The translations under genes were made by a program, and so were the position numbers. Below the pieces are notes generated by a model. It made no database searches. It was not told where the DNA came from and was given only the letters and a program-made list of their open reading frames with translations. Positions 32,441 to 42,316 of a DNA stretch of 64,000 nt are shown piece by piece. The stretch's first letter is position 1, and every line of letters starts with the position of its first letter. This DNA comes from Ga0077527 sp964486865 (GTDB taxonomy: Bacteria > Pseudomonadota > Gammaproteobacteria > Burkholderiales > SG8-41): contig CAZAOZ010000001.1 in NCBI GenBank assembly GCA_964486865.1, positions 123,262 through 187,261 on the forward strand, read 5' to 3'.

Positions 32441-33175
32441 TCAGTGGTGCAGGATCTTGGACAAAAACTGCTGCGCGCGCTCGGAGCGCGGCTTGCCGAA
32501 AAAATCTTCCTTCGTCGCATCTTCAACGATTTCGCCCTGATCCATGAAAATCACGCGATGAGCGACTTTGCGCGCGAAGCCCATCTCGTGGGTCACGCAC
32601 ATCATGGTCATGCCTTCGCGGGCCAGCTCGACCATGACATCCAGCACTTCGTTGATCATCTCCGGGTCGAGGGCTGAAGTCGGTTCATCGAACAGCATGG
32701 CGATCGGATCCATGGCCAGTGCGCGGGCTATCGCGACACGCTGCTGCTGGCCGCCGGAGAGCTGGCCTGGGAATTTTCGGGCATGATCAATCAGGCCGAC
32801 GCGTTGGAGCAGGGCGCGTGATTTTTCCGTGGCTTCCTCGGGGCTGCGGCCCAGCACCTTGATCTGTGCGAGATTCAGGTTGGCCGTGACGTTCATGTGC
32901 GGAAACAGTTCGAAACTCTGGAATACCATGCCGATTTTCGCGCGCAGTTGCGGCAGATTGGTCTCCCTGGCGCCTACGGACTGACCGTTGACGACCAGTT
33001 CGCCCTGCTGGAAGGGTTCCAGGGCATTGACGCACTTGATCAGCGTCGATTTGCCGGAACCCGACGGCCCGCAGACGACAACCACTTCGCCCTGTTCAAC
33101 TTTCGTCGTGCAGTTTTTCAGCACCTGAAAGCTGCCGTACCACTTGCTGATGTTCCTGAATTCGATCATGGCCAT
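32441..33175 (-). CDS. gltL: Glutamate/aspartate ABC transporter ATP-binding protein
   Basis: A 244-residue ABC ATPase. Walker A is GPSGSGKSTLIKC, the Q-loop is in IGMVFQSFELFPHM, the signature is LSGGQQQRVAIARAL, Walker B is LFDEPTSALDPE and the H-loop is VTHEMGFAR. It groups with the polar amino-acid (PAAT) class; the arrangement gltI-gltJ-gltK-gltL with its partners upstream supports the Glu/Asp system. It is the last gene of the operon. Confidence 0.93.
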   Translation of the reverse strand: MAMIEFRNISKWYGSFQVLKNCTTKVEQGEVVVVCGPSGSGKSTLIKCVNALEPFQQGELVVNGQSVGARETNLPQLRAKIGMVFQSFELFPHMNVTANLNLAQIKVLGRSPEEATEKSRALLQRVGLIDHARKFPGQLSGGQQQRVAIARALAMDPIAMLFDEPTSALDPEMINEVLDVMVELAREGMTMMCVTHEMGFARKVAHRVIFMDQGEIVEDATKEDFFGKPRSERAQQFLSKILHH

Positions 33176-33190
33176 GACGGAATTGCCTTC

Positions 33191-33880
33191 CTAACGCGGT
33201 GGGGTGATGCGCAATTGCAGCCGCTTGACGAAATATGAAGCGAAGAAACACAGGATGAAATAAACCAGTGCGGCGAACAGGTACATTTCCACCAGCCGCC
33301 CGTCGCGCTGCGCGACCTTGCTGGCGGCGCCCATGAAATCGGTCAGACCGACGACATAGACCAGTGACGTATCCTGGAACAGGATGATGCCCTGCGTCAG
33401 CAGGATGGGCACCATGTTGCGGAAGGCCTGCGGCAGCACGACCCGCAGCGTCGCCTGCCGGTAATTGAGGCCCAGCGCATAGGCGGCGTCAAACTGGCCC
33501 CGGGGTACGCTCTGGATGCCGGCACGGATGATCTCGCAGTAGTAAGCGGCTTCAAACAGCGTGAAGGCGATCAGCGCCGAATGGAATGGTCCGATGCCCT
33601 GGGCGTAGCTGTCTCCCGAGATGTGCTTGATGGCGATCGGGACCAGAAAATAAAACCAGAAAATTACCAGGATCAGCGGCGTCGAGCGCAGCAGATTGAC
33701 GTAGGCGCCGGCCGGCAGGCTGATGGCCTTGTGGCTGGACAGGCGCATCAGCGCGAGCAGCGTGCCGAGGATGATGCCGCCGACCATGGCCAGCAGCGTC
33801 AGGCCCAGTGAGAACATCATGCCCTGCCACAGGTAGGGCAGCGCGCGCTGGATGACGTCGAAATCGAAGTCGGTGAACAT
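33191..33880 (-). CDS. gltK: Glutamate/aspartate ABC transporter permease (GltK)
   Basis: A 229-residue HisMQ-type inner-membrane permease with about five hydrophobic helices. The conserved coupling loop is ASYALGLNYRQATLRVVLPQAFRN (here AAYALGLNYRQ), and LLRSTPLILVIFWFYF is typical of the family. It starts three bases after the GltJ-like gene, consistent with a heterodimeric permease. Confidence 0.92.
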   Translation of the reverse strand: MFTDFDFDVIQRALPYLWQGMMFSLGLTLLAMVGGIILGTLLALMRLSSHKAISLPAGAYVNLLRSTPLILVIFWFYFLVPIAIKHISGDSYAQGIGPFHSALIAFTLFEAAYYCEIIRAGIQSVPRGQFDAAYALGLNYRQATLRVVLPQAFRNMVPILLTQGIILFQDTSLVYVVGLTDFMGAASKVAQRDGRLVEMYLFAALVYFILCFFASYFVKRLQLRITPPR

Positions 33881-33883
33881 GGC

Positions 33884-34609
33884 TTACCTTCCCGCGCCGA
33901 TGTAGCCGGGCACGCGCGCGCGGTTTTCCACGAACCGCATGGCGACGGTCACGGTCAGCGTAATCAGCACGTAAACCACGGTGGCCAGCGTGAAAATCTC
34001 GAAAGTGCGGAAGGTGTATTCAGAGATGGTGCGTGCCTGCGCGGTCAGTTCCAGCACGCCGATGGTCAGCGCCACTGACGAATTCTTGAAGATGGTCAGG
34101 AATTCGGAGGTGAGCGGCGGGATGACGATGCGGTAGCCCATCGGCAGCAGCACGTGACGATAGACCTGTGGCATGGTGAGTCCGGTGGCGAGCGCGGCAT
34201 GAGTCTGGCCGACGGGAATCGACTGGATGCCGGAGCGCACCTGCTCGGCGACGCGCGAAGCCGTGTAAAAACCCAGCGCCAGCACCGCGCTGGAGAATTC
34301 GGGCAGGGGCATGCCCTGTTTCATCCAGGTGCCCAGTGCTGCCGGCACGATCTCGGGTACCACGAAATACCAGATGAACATCTGCACCAGCAGCGGTACG
34401 TTGCGGAACAGTTCGACGTAGGCGGTGGCGGGGCCGTTCAGCCAGACGACTTTCGTGGTGCGCAGCACGCCGAGCACGGAGCCGACGGTGAAGGCGATGA
34501 TCCAGGCGAGGATAGATACCAGCATGGTCCATTGGATTCCGGAGACCACCCAGTCGAAGTAGGTGCCGCCGCCGGAGAACGCGGGCTGGGTGAGAAAGCC
34601 GAAGTCCAT
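33884..34609 (-). CDS. gltJ: Glutamate/aspartate ABC transporter permease (GltJ)
   Basis: A 241-residue HisMQ-type permease. It contains YVELFRNVPLLVQMFIWYFV, the EAA-like loop ALATGLTMPQVYRHVLLPMG and several transmembrane helices. It pairs with GltK. A hairpin at 34651-34679 separates it from gltI. Confidence 0.92.
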   Translation of the reverse strand: MDFGFLTQPAFSGGGTYFDWVVSGIQWTMLVSILAWIIAFTVGSVLGVLRTTKVVWLNGPATAYVELFRNVPLLVQMFIWYFVVPEIVPAALGTWMKQGMPLPEFSSAVLALGFYTASRVAEQVRSGIQSIPVGQTHAALATGLTMPQVYRHVLLPMGYRIVIPPLTSEFLTIFKNSSVALTIGVLELTAQARTISEYTFRTFEIFTLATVVYVLITLTVTVAMRFVENRARVPGYIGAGR

Positions 34610-34650
34610 GGCGGCAGTGTAGCCGGAACAGTAGGGCCGGAATACAGGCG

Positions 34651-34679
34651 AAAAAATCGGGGAGCCGCGGCTCCCCGAT
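34651..34679 (-). terminator. Intercistronic hairpin between gltI and gltJ
   Basis: A perfect 24-base palindrome (ATCGGGGAGCCG and its complement) is followed on the minus strand by a run of T residues (the A-tract at 34651-34656). As an attenuating terminator it would let the binding protein be made in excess over the permease, a common arrangement in ABC operons. Confidence 0.8.
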
Positions 34680-34701
34680 TAAAGTTACCGTTGCAGCGGT
34701 A

Positions 34702-35622
34702 TCAGCATTTCATCCGGCCGCAGGCGCCGACGCCCGTGTCATTGGGATTCTTGATGGCGGCTTTCAGGCCGTCGGACATCGGGAAATCCAGATTGATGCC
34801 CTTGGGCGGAATCTTCGACTGGAACCACTTGGTGTAGAGCTTGTTGATTTCGCCGCTCTTGTATAGCGCGCCTACCGCGCCATTGACCAGTTTCTTGAAT
34901 CCGGGGTCATCCTTGCGCAGCATGATCGCGTAGGGATCGTCGGACAGGAATTCGCCGATGACCACGTAGTCGTCCGGATTCTTGGCGCCGGCCTTCAGGC
35001 CATAGAGCAGGATGTCATCCATCGGGAAGGCGGCCGCGCGGCCGGTTTCCACGGCGAGGAAGGATTCGGCGTGATCCTTGGACGGAATGAAGTTGATGCC
35101 GAGTTTTTTCTCGTCGTTGTAGGCTTTCATGGCGCGCTCGTTGGTCGTGCCCTGGGTGAAGACCACGGTCTTGCCCTTCAGGTCGTCGTAGCCTTTGATG
35201 CCCGAGCTTTTCTTGACGATGATCTTGGTGCCGGTCACGAAGTAGGTCGGGGCAAAGTCCACCTGTTTCTGGCGTTCCACCGAGTTGGTGGTCGAACCGC
35301 ACTCGATGTCGATGTTGCCGCCGGTAAGAATCGGGATCCGCGTCTGCGATGTTACCGGCACGAACTCGACTTTGAGCTTCGGCATTTTCAGTTCGGCTTT
35401 GACGGCGTCAACGATTTTCATGCAGATGTCGATGCCGTAGCCGATGGGCTGCTGTTTGTCATCGAGATACGAAAACGGCACGGAAGCGTCGCGGTGGCCG
35501 ATCTTGACGACGCCGGTGTCCTTGATTTTTTTCAGCGTGCCGGTCGGTTCGGCGGCATGCACGGGCGCGGCGAGCAGGCCTGCGGCGGCAATGGCGGCGA
35601 GCAGGTGCGTAAATCGGAACAT
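34702..35622 (-). CDS. gltI: Glutamate/aspartate ABC transporter periplasmic binding protein
   Basis: A 306-residue solute-binding protein. The signal peptide is MFRFTHLLAAIAAAGLLAAPVHA. The family-3 SBP domain contains VVKIGHRDASVPFSYLDD, GYGIDICMKIVDAVK, IDIECGSTTNSVERQKQVDF and ETGRAAAFPMDDILL, as in GltI. It binds Glu/Asp and delivers it to GltJKL. It is the first gene of the operon; AGGAGA precedes the ATG. Confidence 0.93.
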   Translation of the reverse strand: MFRFTHLLAAIAAAGLLAAPVHAAEPTGTLKKIKDTGVVKIGHRDASVPFSYLDDKQQPIGYGIDICMKIVDAVKAELKMPKLKVEFVPVTSQTRIPILTGGNIDIECGSTTNSVERQKQVDFAPTYFVTGTKIIVKKSSGIKGYDDLKGKTVVFTQGTTNERAMKAYNDEKKLGINFIPSKDHAESFLAVETGRAAAFPMDDILLYGLKAGAKNPDDYVVIGEFLSDDPYAIMLRKDDPGFKKLVNGAVGALYKSGEINKLYTKWFQSKIPPKGINLDFPMSDGLKAAIKNPNDTGVGACGRMKC

Positions 35623-35733
35623 GGTAGGTCTCCTGTAGCAGTGGTGTTGACGGCAAGTGCGCGTTACGCCGGTGAATCTAAGGGAAGGCGCCGGCTTTGT
35701 CCAGCTTGTGCGCCGGACTGCCGTCGAAAAACG

Positions 35734-36486
35734 TCATTTTTTCGAACTGTCGGCCGCTGGTCCCGGGCAGGTTGCCGTGCGATGCCAGGCCACGCAAGCC
35801 CGCGCCAGGGCGCGAGTCGCGTCGATGCAGCGGTCGCTGACCGGACTGGCGGCAAAATCGATCGCCACCGGCGTTTCGGTGCAGGCGAGTACCACGGCCT
35901 GCGCGCCGCCTGCCACCAGTTTTTCGACAGCCTGCACCGCCAGCGCATGGGCGCGGCGCAGGTCGTTGGCCTTGACGGCGGCGATCGCGGGCAGCACCAG
36001 CTGATCCTGATCGGAGCGGGTGCTGACGATGCATTCGAGTCCGCGCGCGGCGAAGCGCTGCTGGAAAAATCCGGCGGCGAGCGTGCCTTCGGTGGCGATC
36101 AGGCCGATGCTGCCGCGGCTGATGCCGCGCTCGGCGAGCGCATCGCAGGCGGCGTCGGCTATGTGCAGGATCGGCAGGCCGCCCTGCCGCACCAACTCGT
36201 CATGCCAGTAGTGCGCGGTGTTGCAGGCAATGGCGATGGCCGTGGCGCCGGCCTGTTTCAGCGCAGCGATGCCGCGCAGCATTTCGGGCAACGGCGATGC
36301 ACTGTTGCGCAGGATCGCGGCGGGGCGCTCCGGGATCTGCGGCACGCCCCAGGCGATGTAGGGAATGTGATCCTGGTCGCGCGTCGCCGGGGTTTCCTTG
36401 ACCAGTTTGGTCAGGAAATCTGCGGCAGCGAGCGGCCCCATGCCGCCGAGCACGCCGAGCAGGGGTGGCGAAACAGGAGTAGTCAT
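35734..36486 (-). CDS. Aspartate/glutamate racemase family protein
   Basis: A 250-residue cofactor-independent amino-acid racemase. The two catalytic cysteine motifs are IACNTAHYW and VLACTETPV, and the N-terminal GVLGGMGPLAAADFL is typical of the YgeA/aspartate racemase group. It lies 111 bases upstream of gltI on the same strand, a plausible functional link (interconversion of D/L acidic amino acids), but the gap leaves room for a separate gltI promoter. Confidence 0.9.
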   Translation of the reverse strand: MTTPVSPPLLGVLGGMGPLAAADFLTKLVKETPATRDQDHIPYIAWGVPQIPERPAAILRNSASPLPEMLRGIAALKQAGATAIAIACNTAHYWHDELVRQGGLPILHIADAACDALAERGISRGSIGLIATEGTLAAGFFQQRFAARGLECIVSTRSDQDQLVLPAIAAVKANDLRRAHALAVQAVEKLVAGGAQAVVLACTETPVAIDFAASPVSDRCIDATRALARACVAWHRTATCPGPAADSSKK

Positions 36487-36604
36487 GGGGATACCGTAGT
36501 TGGCGCGGATGCCGCAGTGTCACAGGCGCCGGCCCGGTGCGCAAGCTTCACACAAGTTTCACAGCGGATTGTGCATCGTATGCGGCGGTATGCAGCGGGG
36601 CGTG

Positions 36605-37471
36605 CTATTCCCCCAGAAATTCTTCGATCAGTCGCGCCACCGCCGCCGGCTGGTCGTGATGCATCATGTGGCCGGCATCTTCGATCCACAGTTCGCGGTA
36701 GTCACGGAAGGCATTCTTGCGTTCGGCGAGTTGTTCCGGCGTGTCTTTCAGGTAGCCGGCGCCCGCGGAGTTGCGTGCGAACACCCACAGGGTCGGCGCG
36801 GTGACTTCGCGCCAGCAGGCGATCAGCTCATCGAGACGGAACAGCACCGGGTTGGCGCGCTTGTGCCGCGGATCGCTCAGCATTTCGATCTGCTCGGGCG
36901 CGGTTTCTCGCGCCCAGGCGCGGGCGATGAATTGCGCCTTCTCCGGCGTCAGCCGCGGATTGTCGCGGGCGAGCCGCGTTGCCAGCGCATCAAATGAACC
37001 GTAAATGCGAAAGCGCTGCGTCTCGCCCAGTTCATCCAGCCAGCGCCGGTAGCGCGGCAGTGCGTCGGCGGCCGTGGTGCGCGCCAGGCCGAAACCTTCC
37101 AGCGAGATCACCCGCGCCACCCGCGCCGGGCGCAGCCCCGCATAGGTGCAGGCGATGACGCCGCCCATGCTGTGCCCGACCAGTTGCGCCGGTTGCAGCG
37201 GCGTATAAATCGCCAGCAGCGCATCGAGATCGGCGTAATAGTCGGGAAACCAGTAACCGGCGCCGGACCATGCAGACAGTCCGAACCCGCGCCAGTCGGG
37301 TGCAATGACATGCCAGTCGCGCTGCAGTTCATCAACGACGAACTGGAATGACAGCGATACGTCCATCCAGCCGTGCAGCAGGAACAGCGGCGGCGCATCG
37401 GGCGCACCCCAGGTGCGCACGTGGTGGCGCAGTCCGTTCAGTTCATGGAATGTCGAGCGGCTGGGGGTCAT
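36605..37471 (-). CDS. Alpha/beta hydrolase
   Basis: A 288-residue alpha/beta-hydrolase-fold protein. FLLHGWMDVS holds the oxyanion hole, VGHSMGGVIACTYA the nucleophile serine, and the C-terminal LWIEDAGHMMHHDQP the catalytic histidine. The fold suggests an esterase or epoxide-hydrolase-like enzyme; the substrate cannot be told. It is preceded by a CCCTCTCCC-type hairpin element at 37508-37605. Confidence 0.85.
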   Translation of the reverse strand: MTPSRSTFHELNGLRHHVRTWGAPDAPPLFLLHGWMDVSLSFQFVVDELQRDWHVIAPDWRGFGLSAWSGAGYWFPDYYADLDALLAIYTPLQPAQLVGHSMGGVIACTYAGLRPARVARVISLEGFGLARTTAADALPRYRRWLDELGETQRFRIYGSFDALATRLARDNPRLTPEKAQFIARAWARETAPEQIEMLSDPRHKRANPVLFRLDELIACWREVTAPTLWVFARNSAGAGYLKDTPEQLAERKNAFRDYRELWIEDAGHMMHHDQPAAVARLIEEFLGE

Positions 37472-37507
37472 GAATAATTTTGGCGTTTGTTCAGTGTGAG
37501 TGGAAAG

Positions 37508-37605
37508 TCATTCCCCCTCTCCCGTCGCTGCGCGCCACCCTCTCCCCCTTGGGGGAGAGGGGTTGGGGAAAAGGGAACACTTGAGGCGTAGCAGAGGGGG
37601 TGTCG
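37508..37605. repeat. CCCTCTCCC-type intergenic hairpin element
   Basis: CCCTCTCCC units and their GGGGGAGAGGGG complement form a hairpin, followed by GGGAACACTTGAGGCGTAGC and AGAGGGGG. A very similar string occurs at 61768-61886. It lies between two minus-strand genes. Confidence 0.7.
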
Positions 37606-37606
37606 T

Positions 37607-38494
37607 TCACACCTTGCGCTTACGCAGCGCCGTCCACGACAGCACCGCAAGACTGGCGACGATCAATAACATACCGATGGATTCTACCGGACCCGGTTGC
37701 TCGCCCAACTGCAAACGCGAGGACAGCACGCCGATGGCGGGTATGGCCATCACCGACAGGCCGGCGATGCCGGCGGGCAGCAGTTTCAGTACATAAAACC
37801 ACAGCGCCCAGCCGAGCACCGTGCCGAACAGGATGCCGTACGCCAGCACAAAACAGAAATAGGGCGTCCATTCCACGGCGCGCGTGGACAGCAGCGGCGC
37901 CAGCACCACCAGCACCAGGCTGCCCAGCAGCATCTGCCAGGCCGTCAGTGCAATCGTACCGACGGCCAGGTGATGGCGCCAGCGGCGCGTCAGCACCGCG
38001 GCGACCGCCCAGCTGACGCCGGTCAGCACGGCCAGCATATTCGCGGCCCAGCTGCCGGCCAGCGACCAGGGTTCGAGTATCAGCAGCAGTCCGGCCACGG
38101 ACAGCGCGACGGCCAGCCATTGCAGGCCGCGGATGCGTTCACCCAGCACCGGCCACGCGAACAGCATGGTCCAGAACGGCATCGTATAAACCAGCACGGC
38201 GGTCTTGCCGGCGGCGCCGGACACCAGCGCCAGCGACACCAGCGCGTTGAACCCCGTGGTCTGCCACAGCCCCAGCATGAATACGTGGCGCGGTGAATGC
38301 AGTTTGAGCGATTCGCCGCGCCAGGCGGCGATGGCAAACAGCAGCAATGCGCCGGGCACGGTGCGCAGGACGGCGTAATCCCACGGGTCGGCGTAACTCA
38401 GGCCTTCTTTCAGCATGACCCAGGTGTAGCCCCAGACGGCGCAGAGGGCGATCAGCGCGAGCAAGCCCGAACGAGGGAGGGAGGTGTGCGGCAT
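37607..38494 (-). CDS. EamA/DMT superfamily transporter
   Basis: A protein of about 295 residues from the ATG at 38494 (MPHTSLPRSGLLALIALCAVWG); upstream in-frame ATGs at 38530 and 38581 add a non-hydrophobic leader and no start has a clear Shine-Dalgarno. About ten hydrophobic helices form two EamA repeats (WGYTWVMLKEGL in the first, VLTGVSWAVAAVLTRRW in the second). It is divergent from dnaE. Substrate unknown. Confidence 0.87.
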   Translation of the reverse strand: MPHTSLPRSGLLALIALCAVWGYTWVMLKEGLSYADPWDYAVLRTVPGALLLFAIAAWRGESLKLHSPRHVFMLGLWQTTGFNALVSLALVSGAAGKTAVLVYTMPFWTMLFAWPVLGERIRGLQWLAVALSVAGLLLILEPWSLAGSWAANMLAVLTGVSWAVAAVLTRRWRHHLAVGTIALTAWQMLLGSLVLVVLAPLLSTRAVEWTPYFCFVLAYGILFGTVLGWALWFYVLKLLPAGIAGLSVMAIPAIGVLSSRLQLGEQPGPVESIGMLLIVASLAVLSWTALRKRKV

Positions 38495-38627
38495 GGGGTG
38501 GTGCGGCAATTGCCGGTGCCTGACTACCATGCGGCCCGGGCTATGTCGCGGATTTTTCTGGATTATCAACGAAGTGCCCACACAGTATCACGCGGATGCC
38601 GGAGCATCGCCGACGATGCACTAAAAT

Positions 38628-41600
38628 ATGGGCATGGCGCCGTCTTTCATCCATCTGCGATTGCACAGCGAATACTCAATCGTCGATGGCATCGTGCGCA
38701 TCGACGAAGCCGTGGCCGCGGCCAGGGCCGATGACATGCCGGCGCTGGCACTGACCGATCTCGGCAACGTGTTCGGGATGGTCAAGTTCTACCAGGAAGC
38801 GCGCAGTCAGGGCATCAAGCCCATCATCGGCTGCGATCTGTGGCTGACCAACGAGACCGATCGCGAAAACCCGTACCGGGTGCTGCTGCTGGCGCAGACT
38901 CACGACGGCTATCTGCGGTTGTGTGAACTGCTGACGCGCGCGTACCGCGGCAACCAGTACCGCGGGCGCGCCGAAATCCTCAAATCCTGGTTCGGTGAAA
39001 CCGGCACTGATGGCTTGATCGCGCTCTCCGGCGCCCACCACGGCGATGTCGGCCAGGCGCTGATTGCCGACAATACGGAGGCGGCGCGCCAGCTCGCGGA
39101 AGGCTGGGCCGCGCTGTTCCCCGGCCGTTATTACCTCGAGGTGCAGCGGTTGGGACCGCAGGCGATGACCGGCGGCGCGGCGGCGATCCCGGTCGAGCGC
39201 CATGTCGAACGCGCGCTGCAACTGGCCAGCGTCACGGGCCTGCCGGCGGTGGCGACACACCCGGTGCAGTTCATGCGGCGCGAAGACTTCAGGGCGCATG
39301 AAGCGCGGGTCTGCATCTCCGAGGGGTATGTGCTGTCGGATCAGCGCCGCCCGAAGCGCCACGGCGCCGAGCAGTATTTCAAGACCCGGCGCGAGATGGC
39401 CGAGCTGTTTGCCGACGTGCCCGAAGTGCTGGAGAACAGCGTCGAGATCGCGCGGCGCTGCAGCCTCGGCCTGACGCTGGGTAAAAGCCGGCTGCCGCAT
39501 TTTCCGACGCCCGAGGGCGTCAGCCTGGAAGAGCATCTGCGCCAGTGCGCGAGCGACGGACTGACGGCGCGGCTCGCTGAACTGTATGAAGACGCTACTG
39601 AGCGCGCGGCGCAGGAGCCGGTTTACCGCGAGCGTCTGGAATTCGAAATCAGGACCATCCTGCAGATGGGCTTTCCCGGCTATTTCCTGATCGTTGCCGA
39701 CTTCATCAACTGGGCCAAGCAGAATGGCGTGCCGGTCGGTCCGGGCCGCGGTTCGGGCGCAGGTTCGCTGGTCGCTTACAGCCTCGGCATCACCGATCTG
39801 GATCCGCTGCGCTACAACCTGCTGTTCGAACGTTTTCTGAATCCGGAGCGGGTGTCGATGCCCGACTTCGACATCGATTTCTGCCAGGACGGACGCGACC
39901 GCGTCATCGATTACGTGAAGGCGCGTTACGGCGCGGATTCGGTATCGCAGATCGCCACCTTCGGCACCATGGCGGCCAAGGCCGTGGTGCGCGACGTCGG
40001 GCGCGTGCTCGATCTCGGCTACAACTTCTGCGACCAGCTCGCCAAGCTGATTCCGTTCCAGCCGGGCAAGCAGATCACGCTCGCCGAGGCGCGCAAGATG
40101 GAGCCGCAGTTGGCCGAGCGCGAAAAAAAGGAGGAAGAGGTCGCCGAGCTGCTGGAGCTTGCCGGCACGCTGGAGGGTTTGACCCGCAACGTCGGCATGC
40201 ATGCCGGCGGCGTGCTGATCGCGCCCGGCAAGCTGACGGATTTCTGCCCGCTTTACGTGGCTGACGCGTCGAATGCGGCGGTCAGCCAGTTCGACAAGGA
40301 CGACGTCGAATCCATCGGCCTGGTCAAGTTCGACTTTCTCGGCCTGACCACGCTGACCATCCTCGACTGGACGTTCAAATACATCAGGCAGCTCGATCCC
40401 GCATCGACGCTGAAGCTCGAAAAACTGCCGCTGGACGACAAGGCGGCGTACACGGTATTCCAGCAGGCCAACACCACGGCCGTGTTCCAGTTTGAATCGC
40501 GCGGCATGCGCGACATGCTGAAAAGCGCCAAGCCCGACCGCTTCGGCGACATCATCGCGCTGGTCGCGCTGTACCGGCCGGGGCCGATGGAGCTGATCCC
40601 GGAATTCTGCGCGCGCAAGCACGGCCGGCGTTTCACCTATCCCGATCCCCGCGTCGAAAGCATCCTCTCCGAAACCTACGGCATCATGGTCTATCAGGAG
40701 CAGGTGATGCAGATGGCGCAGATCATCGGAGGCTACAGCCTGGGCGGCGCCGATCTGCTGCGGCGGGCGATGGGCAAGAAAAAGCCCGAGGAAATGGCCG
40801 AGCATCGCGATCTGTTCCAGGCGGGCGCGGCAAAAAACGGTTTGTCCAGGGGCAAGGGCAACGAACTGTTCGACCTGATGGAGAAGTTCGCCGGCTACGG
40901 CTTCAACAAGTCGCACGCCGCGGCCTATGCGCTGATCGCCTACCAGACCGCGTACCTGAAAGCGCATCATCCGGCGGCATTCATGGCGGCCAACATGTCG
41001 GCGGTGATGAACGACACCGACAAGGTGCAGCAACTGGTCGATGATGCCCGCGACAACAAGCTCGAAGTGCTGGCGCCCGACGTCAACAGCGGCGGTTATC
41101 GTTTCGCGCCGGTGGACCAGAAACGCATCCGCTACGGCCTGGGCGGGATCAAGGGCACTGGCGAGGGCGCGATCAATCATATGGTCGAAATACGCGAGGC
41201 CGGCGGGCCGTTCCGGGATTTGTTTGATTTCTGCCATCGCGTGGACAAACGCCTGGTCAACCGGCGCGTCGTCGAATCGCTGGTGCGAGCCGGGGCTTTC
41301 GACGGCATCAACGACAATCGCGCGGAACTGATGGCCTGCGTCGGCCTGGCGCTGGAATCCGCGGAGCAGGCCAGCCGTTCCGCGTCGCAGACCAACCTGT
41401 TCGGCGACGCGGTCGATGCGCCGCGGGTGGTGGCGCCGGCCAATGTGCCGCGCTGGAGCAAAAAGGAAATGCTGCAGAACGAAAAACTGGCGCTGGGCTA
41501 TTACCGCAGCGATCACCTGTTCAACGTCTATCGCGATGAAGTGCGGCGCATGGTGAGCAAAAAGCTGGGCGAGCTGCAGACCGCCAGCGACATTGCCGGG

Positions 41601-42134
41601 CGCACGGTGAGCATCGCCGGCGTGGTGCTGTCGGTGCGCGTGCAGAACACCGCCAGCGGACGCATGGGCATCGTCACGCTGGCCGACGATACCGGCAAGC
41701 ACGAGGTGGTGGTGTTCCGCGAAGCGTTCGACCGTTTCCGCCACAAGCTGCGTGAGGACGAACTGCTGGTCATCGAGGTGCGCGGCCGCCAGCGTTACCG
41801 CAATCCGGAGCAGGAGGCGGAAAACGGCGGCGACAACACGCTGCGGCTGGAGGCGATGAACGTCCTCGATCTCAACGAGGCGCGCAACCGCTATGCGCGC
41901 GGCATCCGCCTGGTGTGCAACGGCCAGTCATCGGGAGCCAAGCTGAAAGAGCTGCTGGCGCCGCACCGCCAGGGGCCGTGCCCGGTGGCCATCGAATACT
42001 CGAGCAACGGCGCGCGCTGCGAAGTGAAGCTCGGCGCGGCGTGGCAGGTCAATATCAACGATGATCTGATGCGTTCGCTGGCGGAGTGGCTCAAGCCGGA
42101 GAACGTGAATATTCTCTATGGCAATGCCGAGTAG
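38628..42134 (+). CDS. dnaE: DNA polymerase III alpha subunit
   Basis: 1168 residues, the usual length for proteobacterial DnaE, the replicative polymerase. The N-terminal PHP domain is FIHLRLHSEYSIVDG. The catalytic palm has the glycine-rich GPGRGSGAGSLVAYSLGI and the acidic MPDFDIDFCQDGRD. The HhH and OB-fold parts lie in the last 350 residues (GYGFNKSHAAAYALIAYQTAYLK, then VSIAGVVLSVRVQNTASG). The start could also be the ATG six bases later. A TAAAAT hexamer sits just upstream. Confidence 0.97.
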   Translation: MGMAPSFIHLRLHSEYSIVDGIVRIDEAVAAARADDMPALALTDLGNVFGMVKFYQEARSQGIKPIIGCDLWLTNETDRENPYRVLLLAQTHDGYLRLCELLTRAYRGNQYRGRAEILKSWFGETGTDGLIALSGAHHGDVGQALIADNTEAARQLAEGWAALFPGRYYLEVQRLGPQAMTGGAAAIPVERHVERALQLASVTGLPAVATHPVQFMRREDFRAHEARVCISEGYVLSDQRRPKRHGAEQYFKTRREMAELFADVPEVLENSVEIARRCSLGLTLGKSRLPHFPTPEGVSLEEHLRQCASDGLTARLAELYEDATERAAQEPVYRERLEFEIRTILQMGFPGYFLIVADFINWAKQNGVPVGPGRGSGAGSLVAYSLGITDLDPLRYNLLFERFLNPERVSMPDFDIDFCQDGRDRVIDYVKARYGADSVSQIATFGTMAAKAVVRDVGRVLDLGYNFCDQLAKLIPFQPGKQITLAEARKMEPQLAEREKKEEEVAELLELAGTLEGLTRNVGMHAGGVLIAPGKLTDFCPLYVADASNAAVSQFDKDDVESIGLVKFDFLGLTTLTILDWTFKYIRQLDPASTLKLEKLPLDDKAAYTVFQQANTTAVFQFESRGMRDMLKSAKPDRFGDIIALVALYRPGPMELIPEFCARKHGRRFTYPDPRVESILSETYGIMVYQEQVMQMAQIIGGYSLGGADLLRRAMGKKKPEEMAEHRDLFQAGAAKNGLSRGKGNELFDLMEKFAGYGFNKSHAAAYALIAYQTAYLKAHHPAAFMAANMSAVMNDTDKVQQLVDDARDNKLEVLAPDVNSGGYRFAPVDQKRIRYGLGGIKGTGEGAINHMVEIREAGGPFRDLFDFCHRVDKRLVNRRVVESLVRAGAFDGINDNRAELMACVGLALESAEQASRSASQTNLFGDAVDAPRVVAPANVPRWSKKEMLQNEKLALGYYRSDHLFNVYRDEVRRMVSKKLGELQTASDIAGRTVSIAGVVLSVRVQNTASGRMGIVTLADDTGKHEVVVFREAFDRFRHKLREDELLVIEVRGRQRYRNPEQEAENGGDNTLRLEAMNVLDLNEARNRYARGIRLVCNGQSSGAKLKELLAPHRQGPCPVAIEYSSNGARCEVKLGAAWQVNINDDLMRSLAEWLKPENVNILYGNAE

Positions 42135-42140
42135 GGCGGC

Positions 42141-42192
42141 GGAATGAGGAATGAGGAATGAGGGGTGAGGAGTGAGGAGTGAGGAGTGAGGG
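42141..42192. repeat. Short tandem repeat of GAGGAATGAGGAGTGA type
   Basis: Imperfect 7-8 base units (GAGGAAT, GAGGAGT, GAGGGGT) run head to tail immediately after the dnaE stop. Related arrays occur at 57935-58027 and 59313-59341. It is non-coding. Confidence 0.8.
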
Positions 42193-42316
42193 GGCTCCCT
42201 GGGGAGGCACTTTGCACCGGGTACTATGATGTTGGAGTTCGCAAGTTTCCCAGCCTGCTCGCTGCTGCCACTGCTGCGATTGGATAGCGTAACATGTTGT
42301 TTTTTATTGAATTAAT

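Noticed and set aside
38676..41744. 1022-codon open frame on the minus strand opposite dnaE
   Set aside because: Shadow of dnaE; composition is typical of reverse-frame GC-rich sequence and no motif is visible.
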